Below the pieces are notes generated by a model. The model saw only the letters and a program-made list of their open reading frames with translations, searched no databases and was not told where the DNA came from. DNA of 64,000 nucleotides from Allobosea sp. Tri-44 (GTDB taxonomy: Bacteria; Pseudomonadota; Alphaproteobacteria; Rhizobiales; Beijerinckiaceae), in NCBI RefSeq assembly GCF_004123845.1, contig NZ_NBDP01000023.1, positions 62,001 to 126,000 on the forward strand, written 5' to 3'. Below, piece after piece: positions 16,999 through 24,862 of the stretch. Position 1 is the stretch's first letter. Each line of letters opens with the position of its first letter. The translations under genes were made by a program, and so were the position numbers.

Positions 16999-17793
16999 TC
17001 AGGCGACCGCGAAGTAGGAGTTCGGATCGGCCTGGATGTCTTCGGCGGTGACGCCGACAATGGTCACGGTGTCGCCATTGCCGAGATCGATGACGGCATT
17101 GCCGCCGACGGTGGTGGCGCGTGCCGCCACGTCCTCGGCCGAGCCGATATCGGTGCCGTTGATGCCCGAGGCGACCTGGAGCAGATCGTGACCGGCGTCG
17201 AAGTCGAGCACGACATCGTTGCCGCCGCCGCCATTGAAGACGAAGACATCCTCTCCGGCGCCGCCGGAGAGGATGTCGTCGCCCGCACCGGCGAAGAGCA
17301 GATCGTCGCCCGCGCCGCCCTGGATGAGGTCGTTGCCGGCGCCACCTTCGAGCACGTCGTTGCCAGCGCCGCCCTGCAGGATGTCGTTGCCTTCGCCGCC
17401 GAGCAGGATGTCGTCACCCGGCCCACCCTGCAGCAGGTCGTCACCGTCGCCGCCGCGCAGCACGTCGTCTCCGGCATTGCCGCGCAGGATGTCGTTGCCC
17501 GCTCCGCCTTCGAGGACGTCGTCGCCCTCGCCGCCGAAGAGGTTGTCGTTGCCGTCGCCGCCGGCCACGATGTCGTCACCCTGGCCGCCGAAGAGCGAAT
17601 CGTCGCCTTCGCCGCCAGAGAGGAAATCGTTGCCGCCGTCGCCGTAGATCAGGTCGTCACCTTCCTCGCCGAAGAGCGAGTCGACCTGGGCGCCGCCTTT
17701 GACGATATCGTCGCCGGCGCCCGCGAGAATCACGTCACTGAAACGCGTCCCTATCAAGAAATCATCGAACGCACTGCCTTCGATCGTGGCCAT
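16999..17793 (-). CDS. RTX calcium-binding repeat protein, type I secretion substrate
   Basis: The 264-residue protein is almost wholly made of 17-18 glycine/aspartate nonapeptide repeats of the GGxGxDxLx type (about residues 24-185), followed by a 75-residue C-terminal domain ending YFAVA. Such repeats fold into a calcium-filled beta-roll outside the cell. The C-terminal end serves as the uncleaved secretion signal in this family. There is no N-terminal signal peptide and no enzymatic domain. The secretion ABC protein and adaptor lie directly upstream on the same strand. An AGGAGG site 5-6 bases before the ATG predicts strong translation. It may bind or anchor a surface glycan. Confidence 0.92.
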   Translation of the reverse strand: MATIEGSAFDDFLIGTRFSDVILAGAGDDIVKGGAQVDSLFGEEGDDLIYGDGGNDFLSGGEGDDSLFGGQGDDIVAGGDGNDNLFGGEGDDVLEGGAGNDILRGNAGDDVLRGGDGDDLLQGGPGDDILLGGEGNDILQGGAGNDVLEGGAGNDLIQGGAGDDLLFAGAGDDILSGGAGEDVFVFNGGGGNDVVLDFDAGHDLLQVASGINGTDIGSAEDVAARATTVGGNAVIDLGNGDTVTIVGVTAEDIQADPNSYFAVA

Positions 17794-17823
17794 TCGTCAC
17801 CTCCTGGGTGATCAGAGAGCACC

Positions 17824-17857
17824 TTCGGATTTGCAGAAATATTTCTGCAAATCCGAA
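17824..17857. promoter_or_regulatory. 34-bp perfect palindrome upstream of the RTX gene
   Basis: The left arm TTCGGATTTGCAGAA (17824-17838) and the right arm TTCTGCAAATCCGAA (17843-17857) pair perfectly, and the central ATAT extends the symmetry to the full 34 bases. It ends 31 bases before the RTX start codon, just outside the ribosome-binding site. It may be an operator for a dimeric regulator or, in RNA, a 15-bp 5' hairpin protecting the message. Confidence 0.75.
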
Positions 17858-18058
17858 TAATGGTGCGGTTCTGACGGCGAGCCCAAAGGGCGCCATCGTC
17901 GACGAGCGAGAGAGTACCCAAGATATTCTGCGTATCAAGCAATCTATTATGACTTTTTTGCGATGCAGCAAAGTTACTGTCTTTTTATATATTGTTGAAG
18001 CGAGAGTTATTGCCTGAAGTTGCTGCGAAATTCGAAGTTTTTATTCTGCAATAATCGT

Positions 18059-18074
18059 TGCAGCTTTCGCTGCA
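18059..18074 (-). terminator. Small hairpin with GAAA tetraloop after the secretion adaptor gene
   Basis: On the minus strand the RNA reads TGCAGC-GAAA-GCTGCA, a 6-bp stem closed by a GNRA tetraloop, 30 bases after the adaptor stop codon. The sequence after it is AT-rich but lacks a clean T-run. It could be a weak terminator separating the secretion genes from the RTX gene. Confidence 0.3.
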
Positions 18075-18103
18075 TCGTTCGTCGGCAGGGCGGGCCGGCG
18101 AGC

Positions 18104-19459
18104 TCAATCCTCCCTGAAGGCGCGGTTGAAGCTGTCCCTGAGCGGCGAGAGCAGATAATCGGCCGCAAAGCGCCGGCCGTTGACGATCAGCACCTCGGCG
18201 GCCATGCCGGCATGCAGCGTCACCTTGTTGTCGCGAAGGCTCTCCGGCGTGATCTCGGCGCGGACCACGAAGAAGGCGATCCCGGTCTTTTCATCGACCA
18301 GCTGGTCGGCTGCGACATAGCTGACCTTCGCCTGGAGCGGGGGCAGGAGCCGCGCATTGAAGGCGGTCAGCCTGACCTGCGTGTCGGCACCGACGCGAAC
18401 CGAATCGATATCGCGCGGGTCGACCTTGGCTTCGACGATCAGCGGCTCCTGCTCGGGCACGATGTCGAGGATCGCTTCGCCCGCGGCGACGGCGCTGCCG
18501 GCGGTGCGCATCCGGATATTGGCGACGATGCCTTCCTGCGGCGCGATCAGCACGAGCCGGCGCAGCACGTCCTGCGCCTGGACGATGCGTTCGACCACCT
18601 CCGAGAGCTGGAGCTGGCTGTCCTGCAGGTCCTTGGCGATCTCGCTCTGGCGCTCGAGGCTGATCGACTTGATCTCGAGCTCCGCCCCGGCGACGGCCTG
18701 TTCGGCCTTGGCCATGCGCGCCTTCATCTCGCCGGCCCGGCCGGTGAGCTCGCTTTGCCTGGTCTGCAGCTCGACGAGTTGGGAGCGCTTGGCGTAGCGC
18801 TTCTCGTAGAGGTCCGCGATTGTCTTCACTTCCTCGTCGATCAACGTGCGCTGGTTGCGCACGGCGTCGATCTGGGCCTGCAGCGCCTCGGCCTCGGCCT
18901 GGTGCTGCTCGATCACCCGCTGCTGGATGCGGGTCTTGCCGTCATAGACCTGGGTGCGGGCGCGGAAGAGCACGCGCTCGGCCGTGATCACCTCCCGGGC
19001 GATCGGTGTCAGCGCCTTCGCGATATCGTCCGGGAAATCGATCGCGGTCGTCTCGTTCTGCTCGGCCCGCAGCCGGGCGAGCCTGGCTTCGAGACCGACG
19101 CGCTTGGCCTGGAGCTGCTGAAGCTCGGCACGGGCGCGGGCATCTTCCAGCCTGAGCAGGGGCTCGTCCTTGGCGACGCGCTCGCCTTCGGCCTTGAGCA
19201 AGGTCTTGAGGATGCCGCCTTCGAGGTGGCTGACCGTCTTGCGCCGGCTATCGACGATGACGGTCCCCTGTGCGACGGCGGCATTGTCGAGCCGGGCCGT
19301 CACCGCCCAGGCACCGAAACCACCAAAGCCTATCGCCACTGCGGCGACGCCGGCGAGGACGAGATTGCGCAGCGAGGGCATCCGCTCCTCGGGCTCCGCC
19401 TCGATCTTCAACGGCACGAGCGCGCGGTCGGGCCGGCGCAGCATCGGGAGATCGCTCAT
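18104..19459 (-). CDS. Type I secretion membrane-fusion protein (HlyD family)
   Basis: The 451-residue protein has a short cytoplasmic N-terminus, one membrane helix around residues 31-50 (LVLAGVAAVAIGFGGFGAW), a first lipoyl-like half (VDSRRKTVSHLEGGIL), a long helical hairpin from about 95 to 280, the second lipoyl half (LIAPQEGIVANIRM) and a C-terminal beta domain. This is the adaptor linking the inner-membrane ABC exporter to an outer-membrane TolC-type channel, which is not encoded here. Its ATG overlaps the stop of the ABC gene by 4 bases. The order of ABC gene, adaptor and RTX substrate matches PrsDE- and ExpD1D2-type systems. Confidence 0.93.
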   Translation of the reverse strand: MSDLPMLRRPDRALVPLKIEAEPEERMPSLRNLVLAGVAAVAIGFGGFGAWAVTARLDNAAVAQGTVIVDSRRKTVSHLEGGILKTLLKAEGERVAKDEPLLRLEDARARAELQQLQAKRVGLEARLARLRAEQNETTAIDFPDDIAKALTPIAREVITAERVLFRARTQVYDGKTRIQQRVIEQHQAEAEALQAQIDAVRNQRTLIDEEVKTIADLYEKRYAKRSQLVELQTRQSELTGRAGEMKARMAKAEQAVAGAELEIKSISLERQSEIAKDLQDSQLQLSEVVERIVQAQDVLRRLVLIAPQEGIVANIRMRTAGSAVAAGEAILDIVPEQEPLIVEAKVDPRDIDSVRVGADTQVRLTAFNARLLPPLQAKVSYVAADQLVDEKTGIAFFVVRAEITPESLRDNKVTLHAGMAAEVLIVNGRRFAADYLLSPLRDSFNRAFRED

Positions 19460-21198
19460 GCGCTCACCTCACGGGCCGCAGGTGTCTGTTTGGCTGGGTC
19501 GAGCTCGACGATACCGCCGGGCGTGATCATGCCGGCGATCGCCGAACGCGGGCCGAACTGGGCGACACGGCCCTCGCGCAGCACCAGGATCTTGTCGACG
19601 ACCTGCATCACCGAGGGGCGATGTGCGATCAGGACGACGATGGCGCCGCTCTCGCGGGCGGCGTTGATGGCCCGGATCAGGCTCTGCTCACCCTCGGCGT
19701 CGAGATTGGCATTGGGCTCGTCGAGCACGATGAGACGCGGCATGCCGTAGAGCGCGCGCGCCAGGCCGATACGCTGGCGCTGGCCACCCGACAGCTTGAA
19801 GTCGCTGTCGGCGACGCCGGTGTCGTAGCCCAGCGGCAGGCGGCCGATCAGCTCGTGCACGCCGGCGATGCGGGCGGCCTCGAGGATGGCATGCGGGTCC
19901 GGCTTGCGCATGCGGGCGATGTTCTCGGCGATGGTGCCGTCCAGCAGCGAGACCGATTGCGGGAGATAGCCGACCATGTCGCCGAAGGAGCCGCGCTCCC
20001 ACAGATAGGTGTTGTGGCCGTCGAGATAGACGCCGCCGACATTCGGCCTGAGCACGCCGACGAGCAGGCGGGCCAGCGTCGATTTGCCGGCTCCGGAGGG
20101 GCCGACCAGACCGAGCACCTCGCCCGGCTGCAGCGAGAAGGAGATGCCCTTGATCACGGTCTGCTCGGCGCCCTTGGGGGCATAGACCAGCCGGTCGATG
20201 ACGAGGTCGCCTTCCGTCGCCGGGGTCGGGACGCTCTGGCGCTGCGAGCTCTGCGACTGCAGGAGGTCGCGCACCCGCTTCCAGGCCGCCGCGGCGAGGA
20301 CCCATTGCCGCCAGTCGGAGATCATCGAGTCGAACGGGGCGAGCAGCCGGCCGAGCAGGATGCTGGCCGCCATCAGCGTGCCGATCGTGACCTCGTGCTT
20401 GATGATCAGCACTGCGCCGGTCGCGTAGATCGCGAGCTGCATGGTCATGCGGCTGGAGCGGGTCACGGCAGCGATGAACTTGCCGCGCCGCGTGCCGAGA
20501 TCGAGATGCTCCAGCATCGCGACCTGCTTGGCCCGCCAGCGGCTGGACAGCGCCGGCAGCATGCCCATCGCCTCGATCGTCTCGGCATGGCGCAGGCTCG
20601 CGCTGATCTCGTTGATCGAGGCGACGCCTTCCTCGTTGGCATCCTTGAGCGCGCGCCGGGTCAGCATGTCGGAGAGCACGCCGAGCAGCAGCAGGATCAG
20701 GAGCGAGGCCAGCCCGACCAGCCCGTAGACCCAGTGGAAGGCGAAGAGCACGGCGAGGAAGATCGGCGACCACATCGCTTCCAGCGGCGTCGCGATCGCC
20801 GAGCTCGCGATGAAGTAGCGGATTTCGTTGAGGTCACGGATCGCCTGCGTCGCCTGCCCGGAGCCTCTCTCCAGCGAGGTCGAGACGGCGGCCTGCATCG
20901 CCGGCAGGTTGAGCCGGCGGGCAAAGATGCTCGCCATCGTCTGGAAGGTCAGCGACCGGATGAACTCGACCGCGCCATAGAGCGCGAGCCCCCCGACCGC
21001 GATCACGAGCAGCATGGTGAGCGTGTCGTAGCTCCGGCTGACGATGACGCGGTCCTGAACCTGCAGCATGAACAGCGGCACGGTCAGCAGCAGGATGTTG
21101 ACGCAGAAGCTGAGGAAGCCGGCATAGGCCAGCCCGCCGGTAAAGCCACGCTGCAGGCTTCGAATCAACGCGTCGGCAGGCTGGATCGCAACCTTCAT
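19456..21198 (-). CDS. Type I secretion permease/ATPase (PrtD/PrsD-like)
   Basis: The 580-residue protein has an N-terminal membrane domain with about six helices (residues 20-310) and a C-terminal ATPase: Walker A GPSGAGKST at 366-374, signature LSGGQRQRIGLARAL, Walker B LIVLDEP and switch histidine in IAHRP. It lacks an N-terminal peptidase domain, so it belongs to the RTX exporters that do not cleave their cargo. It would energise secretion of the RTX protein encoded next door. Its promoter lies in the AT-rich gap shared with the divergent MarR gene. Confidence 0.94.
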   Translation of the reverse strand: MKVAIQPADALIRSLQRGFTGGLAYAGFLSFCVNILLLTVPLFMLQVQDRVIVSRSYDTLTMLLVIAVGGLALYGAVEFIRSLTFQTMASIFARRLNLPAMQAAVSTSLERGSGQATQAIRDLNEIRYFIASSAIATPLEAMWSPIFLAVLFAFHWVYGLVGLASLLILLLLGVLSDMLTRRALKDANEEGVASINEISASLRHAETIEAMGMLPALSSRWRAKQVAMLEHLDLGTRRGKFIAAVTRSSRMTMQLAIYATGAVLIIKHEVTIGTLMAASILLGRLLAPFDSMISDWRQWVLAAAAWKRVRDLLQSQSSQRQSVPTPATEGDLVIDRLVYAPKGAEQTVIKGISFSLQPGEVLGLVGPSGAGKSTLARLLVGVLRPNVGGVYLDGHNTYLWERGSFGDMVGYLPQSVSLLDGTIAENIARMRKPDPHAILEAARIAGVHELIGRLPLGYDTGVADSDFKLSGGQRQRIGLARALYGMPRLIVLDEPNANLDAEGEQSLIRAINAARESGAIVVLIAHRPSVMQVVDKILVLREGRVAQFGPRSAIAGMITPGGIVELDPAKQTPAAREVSA

Positions 21199-21366
21199 GC
21201 AGGTCTCCGAAGGGGCTGGCCATCAGATGGCGCTGTCGACGCCTGTGCCGGTACGGCAGGTTCTGAACGTTATCAAAGGGTGCCACACAAGTCGTGTCTA
21301 TAATATGACAGATTAAGCCTTGTGAAATATAGGCAATTATCAGAAATATGGCAGAACCGTGCTTTA

Positions 21367-21381
21367 TTTCAAATTTTGAAA
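21367..21381. promoter_or_regulatory. Palindrome TTTCAAA-T-TTTGAAA, possible MarR operator
   Basis: Two perfect 7-bp arms surround a single T. It lies about midway between the two divergent starts and 54 bases upstream of the sigma-54-like promoter. The length and symmetry suit a MarR-type dimer, and the adjacent gene encodes a MarR protein, so control of one or both directions is plausible. Confidence 0.45.
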
Positions 21382-21434
21382 CAGTTCATGACTATGCTGA
21401 GTTCGATAAAATCTTAAATTCATTCTGTTCAGGG

Positions 21435-21449
21435 TGGCATGTGCTTTGC
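21435..21449 (+). promoter_or_regulatory. Sigma-54-type (-24/-12) promoter for the MarR gene
   Basis: The sequence TGGCATG-TGCT-TTGC matches the sigma-54 consensus TGGCAC-N5-TTGC, with the invariant GG (21436-21437) and GC (21448-21449) separated by exactly 10 bases. The predicted start of transcription is about 60 bases ahead of the MarR ATG. RpoN control would tie this locus to nitrogen status or to an enhancer-binding activator; no such activator gene is in the window. Confidence 0.6.
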
Positions 21450-21520
21450 GTATAGGCTATTCGTCAGCCAAAGCGGCTCGGAGGGCTGACTGCTCATTTC
21501 GAGATCAGGCGGAGTAGGGA

Positions 21521-22141
21521 ATGCATCTAAAACCCCATGACGGCGCTCGATTCCTAGGCAATGGCTTCAATGGAGAGCATCGAGACGGCGCCCGCCGCCT
21601 CGAGCCCGAATCAACTCCGGCGCGGGCGCCGGTGTCGCAACTCGATCTCGCGCGCATGATCGAGCGGGCCAGCCGGCGCTTTCTCGATTACCTCAGGCTC
21701 GAGCTCACCAAGCTCGGCGTCGACGACATCTCGCCCTCGCAGGTGATGGTGCTGTTCACCATCGGCTCCGGCGAGATCGCGGTGCGCGATCTGCTCGACC
21801 GCGGCCATTATGTCGGCTCGAACGCCTCCTATAACCTCAAGCAACTGGTCGAGAGCGGCTATCTGGAGCGCGGGGCCTCGTCGCGCGACCGCCGTCTCGC
21901 GCGGATATCGCTCTCGCCGAAGGGGCAGCTTCTCGTCGAGCGGCTCAGGCTGCTCGACGAGACCAGCCAGTTCGGCCAGGGACTCGACATCGATCTCGAC
22001 GCCGACCTCCAGACCACCCACGACACCCTGCGCCGCCTCGAACAATGGTGGGGCGACGCACTGCGCTATGGCGGGATCCTGCTGGCCTCATGCACGTCCT
22101 ATTCGTTCATCGTTCAGGATCTGGTCAGTTCGCTCACCTGA
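21521..22141 (+). CDS. MarR-family winged-helix regulator of the glycan/secretion locus
   Basis: The 206-residue protein has a 45-residue N-terminal extension and a winged-helix domain (about 60-145). The recognition helix lies in YVGSNASYNLKQLVESGYL and the wing in SSRDRRLARISLSPKG, with the D-R-R typical of MarR. It faces away from the secretion genes. In Sinorhizobium the MarR protein ExpG/WggR controls an equivalent galactoglucan and type I secretion locus, and LdtR of Rhizobiales is another relative; I cannot decide between these by eye. The ATG at 21521 lies downstream of the sigma-54-like promoter and a purine-rich GGAGTAGGGA site. Confidence 0.85.
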   Translation: MHLKPHDGARFLGNGFNGEHRDGARRLEPESTPARAPVSQLDLARMIERASRRFLDYLRLELTKLGVDDISPSQVMVLFTIGSGEIAVRDLLDRGHYVGSNASYNLKQLVESGYLERGASSRDRRLARISLSPKGQLLVERLRLLDETSQFGQGLDIDLDADLQTTHDTLRRLEQWWGDALRYGGILLASCTSYSFIVQDLVSSLT

Positions 22142-23307
22142 TCCAGCGCCTCGTCGCCGAGGGTGGCGAGGTCACGCTGGTGACGGAGAGGCCGGAGCCG
22201 GACCGCCCGGGGATCAGGCAGATCGCCTATTCGGTAGGCGAACCGGCGACTGCGCATGCGACACTGGCGGCGACCGATTACCATGTCCGCACCGGCGAGG
22301 CGGTCGCGGCTGAGCTCACGCGGCTGCATCGGCACGACCGGCCGGATGCGATCCTCGGACATGTCGGCTGGGGCGGCATGCTCTTCGCCAAGGATGCGAT
22401 GCCGGGCGTGCCGCTGATCGGTTATTGCGAGTACTTCTACAACGCGACCGGCTCGGACCTCGATTTCGACCCGGCCTTTACCGTGCCGGAGGCCGAGCGG
22501 CGGCGTATCCGGATGCGCAACGCCGCCCAGTTGGTGACGCTGCAGACGCTCGATTTCGCCTATGCGCCGACGCGCTGGCAGCAGCTGCAATATCCCCGTG
22601 CGCTGCAGCAGCGCATCGCAGTATGCCATGACGGCATCGACATCCACGCCTGCAGACCGGATGCGCAGGCGTCGTTTACACTGCCCGACGGACGCACGCT
22701 CCGCCCCGGCGACCCGGTCATCACCTTCGCCGCGCGTGATCTCGATCCCTATCGTGGCTACCCGCAGTTCATGCGGGCGGCGGCGCGGATCGCGCAGGAG
22801 CGGCCCGATGTGCTGTTCGTCGCCGTCGGCGGCGACGGCCCGGGCTATGGCCGGCCGCGTCCGGACGGGCGGCTCTGGCGCGAGGTGATGCTGGAGGAAA
22901 CCGGGCTCGCCGACCGCATCGTCCATATCCCCTGGCTTGCCCACGCCGATCTGGTCAGGCTGTTTCAGGTCTCGGCCGCTCATGTCTATCTCAGCGTTCC
23001 CTTCGTGCTCTCCTGGTCGATGCTGGAGGCGATGGCCTGTGGCGCTCTGATCGTCGGCTCGGCGACGCCCCCGGTCCAGGAAGTGGTCCGGCACGGGGTC
23101 AACGGCCTGCTCGCCCCGTTCTTCGACGAGGCGCGCCTGGCAAAGACCGTGATCGCTGCGCTCGACAGGGGCTCTGAGCTGGCGCCCCTGCGTGCAGCCG
23201 CGCGCCAGACCGTCATCGCGCGCTATGAGCGCGACGCCTGCGTCGACCGTCAGCTCGGCTTCATCGGCCGGCTCGTCGCCGAGGACGACCTGCTGGCAGC
23301 GCAGTAG
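22090..23307 (+). CDS. Glycosyltransferase family 4 protein
   Basis: The 405-residue protein resembles GT4 transferases: a HVLFVHRSGSGQFAHL start, GYCEYFYN in the acceptor half, a HDGID hinge, then VITFAARDLDPYRGYPQFMRA and PFVLSWSMLEAMACGALIVGSATPPVQE with the donor-binding glutamates. It probably adds a sugar to the same glycan. The start at 22090 lies inside the last 52 bases of the MarR gene in another frame, so the two are co-transcribed and probably translationally coupled. A longer reading to 22045 would add residues unrelated to the family. Confidence 0.87.
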   Translation: MHVLFVHRSGSGQFAHLIQRLVAEGGEVTLVTERPEPDRPGIRQIAYSVGEPATAHATLAATDYHVRTGEAVAAELTRLHRHDRPDAILGHVGWGGMLFAKDAMPGVPLIGYCEYFYNATGSDLDFDPAFTVPEAERRRIRMRNAAQLVTLQTLDFAYAPTRWQQLQYPRALQQRIAVCHDGIDIHACRPDAQASFTLPDGRTLRPGDPVITFAARDLDPYRGYPQFMRAAARIAQERPDVLFVAVGGDGPGYGRPRPDGRLWREVMLEETGLADRIVHIPWLAHADLVRLFQVSAAHVYLSVPFVLSWSMLEAMACGALIVGSATPPVQEVVRHGVNGLLAPFFDEARLAKTVIAALDRGSELAPLRAAARQTVIARYERDACVDRQLGFIGRLVAEDDLLAAQ

Positions 23308-23316
23308 CCGGCTGAC

Positions 23317-23694
23317 TCAGCCAGCGGCAGATGCGCTCGACGGCAAGGCGCCGAAGAAGCCGATGATCTGGGCAATTCGTCCGTCATCGCCGATCATCGC
23401 GATGTCGAGCCCTTCCGGCAGCATGGTGCTGTCGGCCTCGATCACCCGCCAGGCGAAGCGGGCAAAGCCGTGATGGTGCTGGACCGCACTGGTCCTGACC
23501 ACACGAGCGCCAGGGCGCTGCGCCAGCACTCCGGCGATGTGTTCGAGCAGGGCCTCGGCGCCGTAAGCATCGGCTCTTGGGTCGGTGTAGCGCCCGCCAT
23601 CCGCCCAGACCTCAGCGAGGGCTGCGGCGCGCGCCGCCGGCTCAGGATCGGACCAGGCCTCGCAATAACGGTCGATGATCGCCTCGATCGACAT
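23317..23694 (-). CDS. SnoaL-like (NTF2-fold) protein
   Basis: The 125-residue protein fits the SnoaL-like domain: a start of MSIEAIIDRYCEAWSDPEP, a GGRYTDPRADAYG segment, paired strands (GFARFAWRVIEA) and an end with IAQIIGFFG. This cone-shaped fold binds small hydrophobic ligands or catalyses isomerisation; the substrate is unknown. The start at 23694 has a GAGGAG site. It follows the OsmC gene by 25 bases on the same strand and ends 9 bases from the convergent glycosyltransferase. Confidence 0.8.
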   Translation of the reverse strand: MSIEAIIDRYCEAWSDPEPAARAAALAEVWADGGRYTDPRADAYGAEALLEHIAGVLAQRPGARVVRTSAVQHHHGFARFAWRVIEADSTMLPEGLDIAMIGDDGRIAQIIGFFGALPSSASAAG

Positions 23695-23719
23695 GCTTCG
23701 CTCCTCAATGACGCGACGC

Positions 23720-24202
23720 TCAAGCAGCGTCGCGATAGTTCCAGCTGCCATGCGTCTCGATCGTCGAACGTACCGAATTGGCCAGGAAGCAGTTGGCATG
23801 GGCTTCGTGATGCAGCGCCTCGACGGTGGCCTCATCCGGCGCCAGCGGCCCGCTGAAGACGACATGCGGCCTGAGCGTCACCGTCGCGATCCAGTCCTGC
23901 CCATCGGCATTCTTCAGCATCGTGCCTTCGGCGGCGTCGGCATAGCTGTCGATGCGGAGGCCGCGCCGCGATGCGAGATCGAGGAACCAGAGCATGTGGC
24001 AGCTCGACAGTGCCGCGACATAGGCCTCCTCGGGATCGACATTGGCCGGGTTGGAGAAAGGCGCGCGCACCACATGCGGCGAACTCGAGGCCGGTACCTC
24101 CAACCCGCCATCGAAGCGCCAGAGATGGGCGCGGCTGTAGCGGCGATCGAGGAAGACCTCCTCGCCGCGCTGCCAGGTGACGGTCACGCCATGCATCGCC
24201 AT
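23720..24202 (-). CDS. OsmC-family peroxidase-like protein
   Basis: The 160-residue protein has the OsmC/Ohr fold marks: a VTWQRGEEVFLDRRYSRAH start, the active-site cysteine in AALSSCHMLWFL, and a second cysteine late in EAHANCFLANSV. These proteins reduce organic or lipid hydroperoxides through the cysteine pair. It starts with ATG at 24202 after a GGGAGAGAG site. Its ATG shares one base with the upstream GntR stop codon (TGATG), so it is co-translated with that regulator, which may control it. Confidence 0.88.
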   Translation of the reverse strand: MAMHGVTVTWQRGEEVFLDRRYSRAHLWRFDGGLEVPASSSPHVVRAPFSNPANVDPEEAYVAALSSCHMLWFLDLASRRGLRIDSYADAAEGTMLKNADGQDWIATVTLRPHVVFSGPLAPDEATVEALHHEAHANCFLANSVRSTIETHGSWNYRDAA

Positions 24203-24861
24203 CAACTCTCTCCCTGGCTGGAGCAGGCCGCGAGCACGACTGCGCGCGTCGCCTGCAAATGGTTTCTGAGAATCTCCTGGGCTGCAGCCGCGTCCTTGGC
24301 CGCGACCGTGGCGATCAACTGGCGGTGCTCGTCCGCCCAGCCCTGCTTGCGCGTGCCGGGGCTGAGCGCCTGCGCGCTGAACCGATCGATCGGCGCGCGC
24401 AGCTGTCGAAACAGGGCAAGGCTGCGCAGGCGCCGCGCCGGCCCGTAGAGCGCCTCGTGGAAGCCGATGTCGCCGGCGATCCAGCCGAGCCGGTCGTCGG
24501 CATCCTCCAGGGCGTCCTGCAGCCGCTTCAGCTCGCGCAGCGAGCGCTGGTCGTGCTGGCCGAGCGCCCGCGCCAGCAGATCGCCCTCGACCATCAATCG
24601 GAGATCGAAGAGCTCGTCGATCTCCTGCGCCTGTGGCCGGCTCACGCGCGCGCCGCGATAATGCGCGACATCGAGCAGGCCCTCGTTCTGCAACTGCGCC
24701 AATGCCTCGCGTACCGGGATGCGGCTGACGCCGTATTCGGCCGCGATCTGCTCCTGGCGCAACAGGTCGCCCGGCTGCCAATGTCCGCCATCGATAGCCT
24801 CGCGCAGGCGCTGGGCAAGGGCGGATGCGGTCGTGGCGGCGGCGAGGCGGGCGATAGCCAT
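24202..24861 (-). CDS. GntR-family (FadR/VanR-type) transcriptional regulator
   Basis: From the ATG at 24861 the product has 219 residues: a winged helix with RQEQIAAEYGVSRIPVREAL (about 35-54) and an all-helical FCD ligand domain with the metal-site pattern D...H in IGFHEALYG and a later EHRQLIATV. It heads an OsmC-SnoaL operon that it probably controls together with itself. A start at 24912 would add 17 residues across the operator-like sequence and is less likely, although the 24861 start lacks a strong ribosome-binding site. Confidence 0.87.
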   Translation of the reverse strand: MAIARLAAATTASALAQRLREAIDGGHWQPGDLLRQEQIAAEYGVSRIPVREALAQLQNEGLLDVAHYRGARVSRPQAQEIDELFDLRLMVEGDLLARALGQHDQRSLRELKRLQDALEDADDRLGWIAGDIGFHEALYGPARRLRSLALFRQLRAPIDRFSAQALSPGTRKQGWADEHRQLIATVAAKDAAAAQEILRNHLQATRAVVLAACSSQGES

Positions 24862-24862
24862 G

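Larger units (their letters stand above)
17794..18103. other. AT-rich leader region between the secretion adaptor and RTX genes
   Basis: This 310-base gap holds no convincing gene. Next to the RTX start it contains a 34-bp perfect palindrome. Further away it is markedly AT-rich (about 17910-18060), unlike the coding DNA around it, which fits a promoter or horizontally acquired segment. Near the adaptor stop there is a small hairpin at 18059-18074. No clear -35/-10 pair could be picked with confidence. Confidence 0.5.
21199..21520. other. AT-rich divergent control region of the secretion and MarR genes
   Basis: This 322-base gap separates the leftward secretion genes from the rightward MarR gene. 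It is AT-rich between about 21295 and 21440. It contains a sigma-54-like promoter and a 15-bp palindrome, listed separately. On the minus strand a TATTAT box at about 21299-21304 with TTCACA 15 bases upstream could be the promoter for the secretion genes; this pair is weak. Confidence 0.5.

Noticed and set aside
17219..17647. Repetitive DNA with regular spacing, CRISPR-like or tandem repeat
   Set aside because: The periodicity is the 27-base coding repeat of the RTX nonapeptides; units vary and there are no conserved repeats with unique spacers.
16684..17811. Val/Ala-rich plus-strand open frame opposite the RTX gene
   Set aside because: It is the antisense reading of the RTX repeats, with no independent start signal or homologous pattern.
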